5,012 nt of DNA, from positions 1 to 5,012 of the forward strand of contig JAISBH010000048.1 in assembly GCA_031266295.1 (NCBI GenBank), given 5' to 3'. The notes below the pieces were generated by a model. The model did no database searches. It saw nothing but the letters and a program-made list of their open reading frames with translations, and was not told where the DNA came from. The DNA is from Oscillospiraceae bacterium. Lineage in GTDB: Bacteria; Bacillota; Clostridia; Christensenellales; Aristaeellaceae. Shown in pieces: positions 4,526 through 5,012 of this stretch; positions within the stretch are counted from its first letter, which is position 1; every line of letters begins with the position of its first letter. The translations under genes and the position numbers were made by a program.

Positions 4526-4554
4526 GGGGGTTCCTCTGTGCGGAGGGAACCCCC
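4526..4554 (+). terminator. GC-rich hairpin after the SH3 gene (possible terminator)
   Basis: GGGGGTTCC (4526-4534) pairs with GGAACCCCC (4546-4554) in a perfect 9-bp stem with an 11-base loop, 24 bases past the stop codon. The 3' arm ends with the first five bases of R60 copy B. No U-tract follows, so termination may be Rho-dependent, or the structure may only protect the mRNA 3' end. Confidence 0.5.
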
Positions 4555-4609
4555 TCTGTCGCTGCGGCGACATCTCCCCCTGAGGGGGCGATGAGGGTTG
4601 TCGGTTACG
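4550..4609 (+). repeat. R60 structured repeat, copy B
   Basis: Identical over 60 bases to the reverse complement of 124-183. It contains TGTCGC-TGCG-GCGACA and CCCCC-TGA-GGGGG hairpins and ends GGTTGTCGGTTACG. It lies 48 bases past the SH3 stop, in the same sense as that gene. Confidence 0.92.
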
Positions 4610-4645
4610 TTACGAGATAGAGTATCGGAGCACAACCGTGGGGAA

Positions 4646-4705
4646 CCCCCTCTGTCGCTGCGGCGACATCTCCCCCTAGGGGGGCGATGAGGGTTGTCGG
4701 TTACG
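4646..4705 (+). repeat. R60 structured repeat, copy C
   Basis: A direct repeat of copy B, 96 bases further on. It differs only at two adjacent bases in the second hairpin (CCCCCTAGGGGGG instead of CCCCCTGAGGGGG), which keeps the stem pairable. It is preceded by GGGGAA, which allows GGGG/CCCC pairing as at the other copies. Confidence 0.92.
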
Positions 4706-4764
4706 ATGTGGTTCGCAAGCAACGGAGGAACCGATTGCGTTCCGGAACAGACTATCCAGGTAAA

Positions 4765-4784
4765 ACCGGCAATCCGAAGCCGGT
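4765..4784. repeat. hairpin ACCGGC/GCCGGT
   Basis: A perfect 6-bp stem, ACCGGC-AATCCGAA-GCCGGT, between R60 copy C and the right R65. It has no partner elsewhere in the window and no U-tract. Confidence 0.5.
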
Positions 4785-4797
4785 AGATTGTGTATCA

Positions 4798-4862
4798 CGA
4801 TGGTCCAGGCGAAGCCTGGTCAGGATTCGAAAGGGCGGATAGCCCTTCGCAGGGTCTGGGAC
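4798..4862 (+). repeat. R65 dispersed repeat, right copy
   Basis: The inverted counterpart of 1-65, with three mismatches. It keeps both hairpins, CCAGGC-GAA-GCCTGG (4806-4820) and AAGGGC-GGATA-GCCCTT (about 4831-4847). The mismatches fall outside the stems, which suggests that structure is maintained. Confidence 0.85.
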
Positions 4863-4864
4863 GC

Positions 4865-4908
4865 GGCGCATCCGCGCCTTCGGGAAGGGGACTCACGTCC
4901 CCCTCCCG
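4865..4908. repeat. two adjacent hairpins after R65
   Basis: GGCGC-ATCC-GCGCC (4865-4878) is followed by a long hairpin with CGGGA (4881-4885) and GGGGAC (4887-4892) pairing with GTCCCC (4897-4902) and TCCCG (4904-4908), one mismatch and a TCAC loop. The second resembles in style the GGGAC/GTCCC palindrome inside the deacetylase gene (3048-3064). Confidence 0.6.
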
Positions 4909-4965
4909 ACCTCCCCAGGGCGTGGAGCGAGGGAACGTGGAACTGGTTGCGTTACGGAACAAACG

Positions 4966-5007
4966 ATCGGAGCACAACAAGCTGGCCGAAACCGATTGTG
5001 TTCCGAT
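4966..5007 (+). repeat. R26 module, right copy, in a 12-bp stem
   Basis: Bases 4971-4996 match the reverse complement of 80-105 at 24 of 26 positions. In this copy ATCGGAGCACAA (4966-4977) can pair with TTGTGTTCCGAT (4996-5007) through 12 pairs including one G-U, with an 18-base loop. The element may go on past the window end. Confidence 0.65.
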
Positions 5008-5012
5008 AGTCT

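Larger units (their letters stand above)
4502..5012. other. gene-free repeat and hairpin region
   Basis: No credible gene is seen here. Open frames exist on both strands, but they run through repeats and hairpins, have no ribosome binding site and show no recognisable protein family. The region holds two R60 copies, one R65, one R26 and several separate GC-rich hairpins. Related short modules recur, for example CCGATTGyGTTCCG at 4732 and 4992 and TATCGGAGCACAAC-like strings at 4623 and 4965. Confidence 0.8.

Noticed and set aside
4390..4722. open frames on both strands through the R60 copies
   Set aside because: The translations repeat because the DNA repeats; there are no starts with ribosome binding sites and no known domains.
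4788..5009. open frames over R65 and the following hairpins
   Set aside because: They are explained by GC-rich repeats; one runs off near the window end and none has coding support.
1..5012. composite transposon or genomic island bounded by the inverted repeats
   Set aside because: There is no transposase or integrase, no target duplication, and the cargo is housekeeping; the repeats look like dispersed intergenic palindromes.
4550..5012. CRISPR array
   Set aside because: There are only two direct 60-base repeats with no regular spacers and no cas genes.

Overview
The window looks like an ordinary chromosomal segment of a low-to-medium GC Gram-positive bacterium, most likely a clostridial member of Bacillota. 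This rests on strong GGAGG-type ribosome binding sites, near-consensus sigma-A promoters, a DUF177 (YceD/YlbN-type) gene directly upstream of rpmF, a tandem-OB single-stranded DNA-binding protein of a type I associate with Clostridia, and a PdaB-like membrane-anchored polysaccharide deacetylase. The genus cannot be named from sequence alone.

Layout. Positions 1-212 hold dispersed, hairpin-forming repeats. Positions 213-1230 (minus strand) are a three-gene operon, DUF177 protein -> rpmF (ribosomal protein L32) -> small glutaredoxin/thioredoxin-like protein. It is driven by a perfect TTGACA-17-TATAAT promoter whose -10 box sits at the centre of a 7-bp inverted repeat. A minus-strand intrinsic terminator at 1361-1390 separates it from the preceding minus-strand pair at 1481-3147: PdaB-like deacetylase -> tandem-OB SSB. 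Divergent from these on the plus strand are a glyoxalase/VOC-fold protein (3389-3784) and a secreted SH3-domain protein with a proline-rich tail (4010-4501). Each has its own promoter, and the two promoters are almost identical in their recognition elements. Positions 4502-5012 hold no credible gene and return to the repeats seen at the left end, mostly in inverted orientation.

Functional reading. The genes are housekeeping: ribosome assembly, thiol redox, DNA binding, cell-envelope modification, and small-molecule or metal-dependent VOC chemistry. There is no phage, CRISPR, toxin-antitoxin or defence locus. The most unusual material is non-coding: (a) a family of structured repeats (here R60, R65 and R26) on both sides of the gene block, with R60 in the same orientation relative to the 3' end of each adjacent gene; (b) a cluster of three palindromes inside the 5' coding end of the deacetylase gene, encoding its low-complexity N-terminal tail; (c) the inverted repeat centred on the -10 box of the DUF177-rpmF promoter; and (d) an SSB C-terminal-tip-like motif that is internal rather than terminal.
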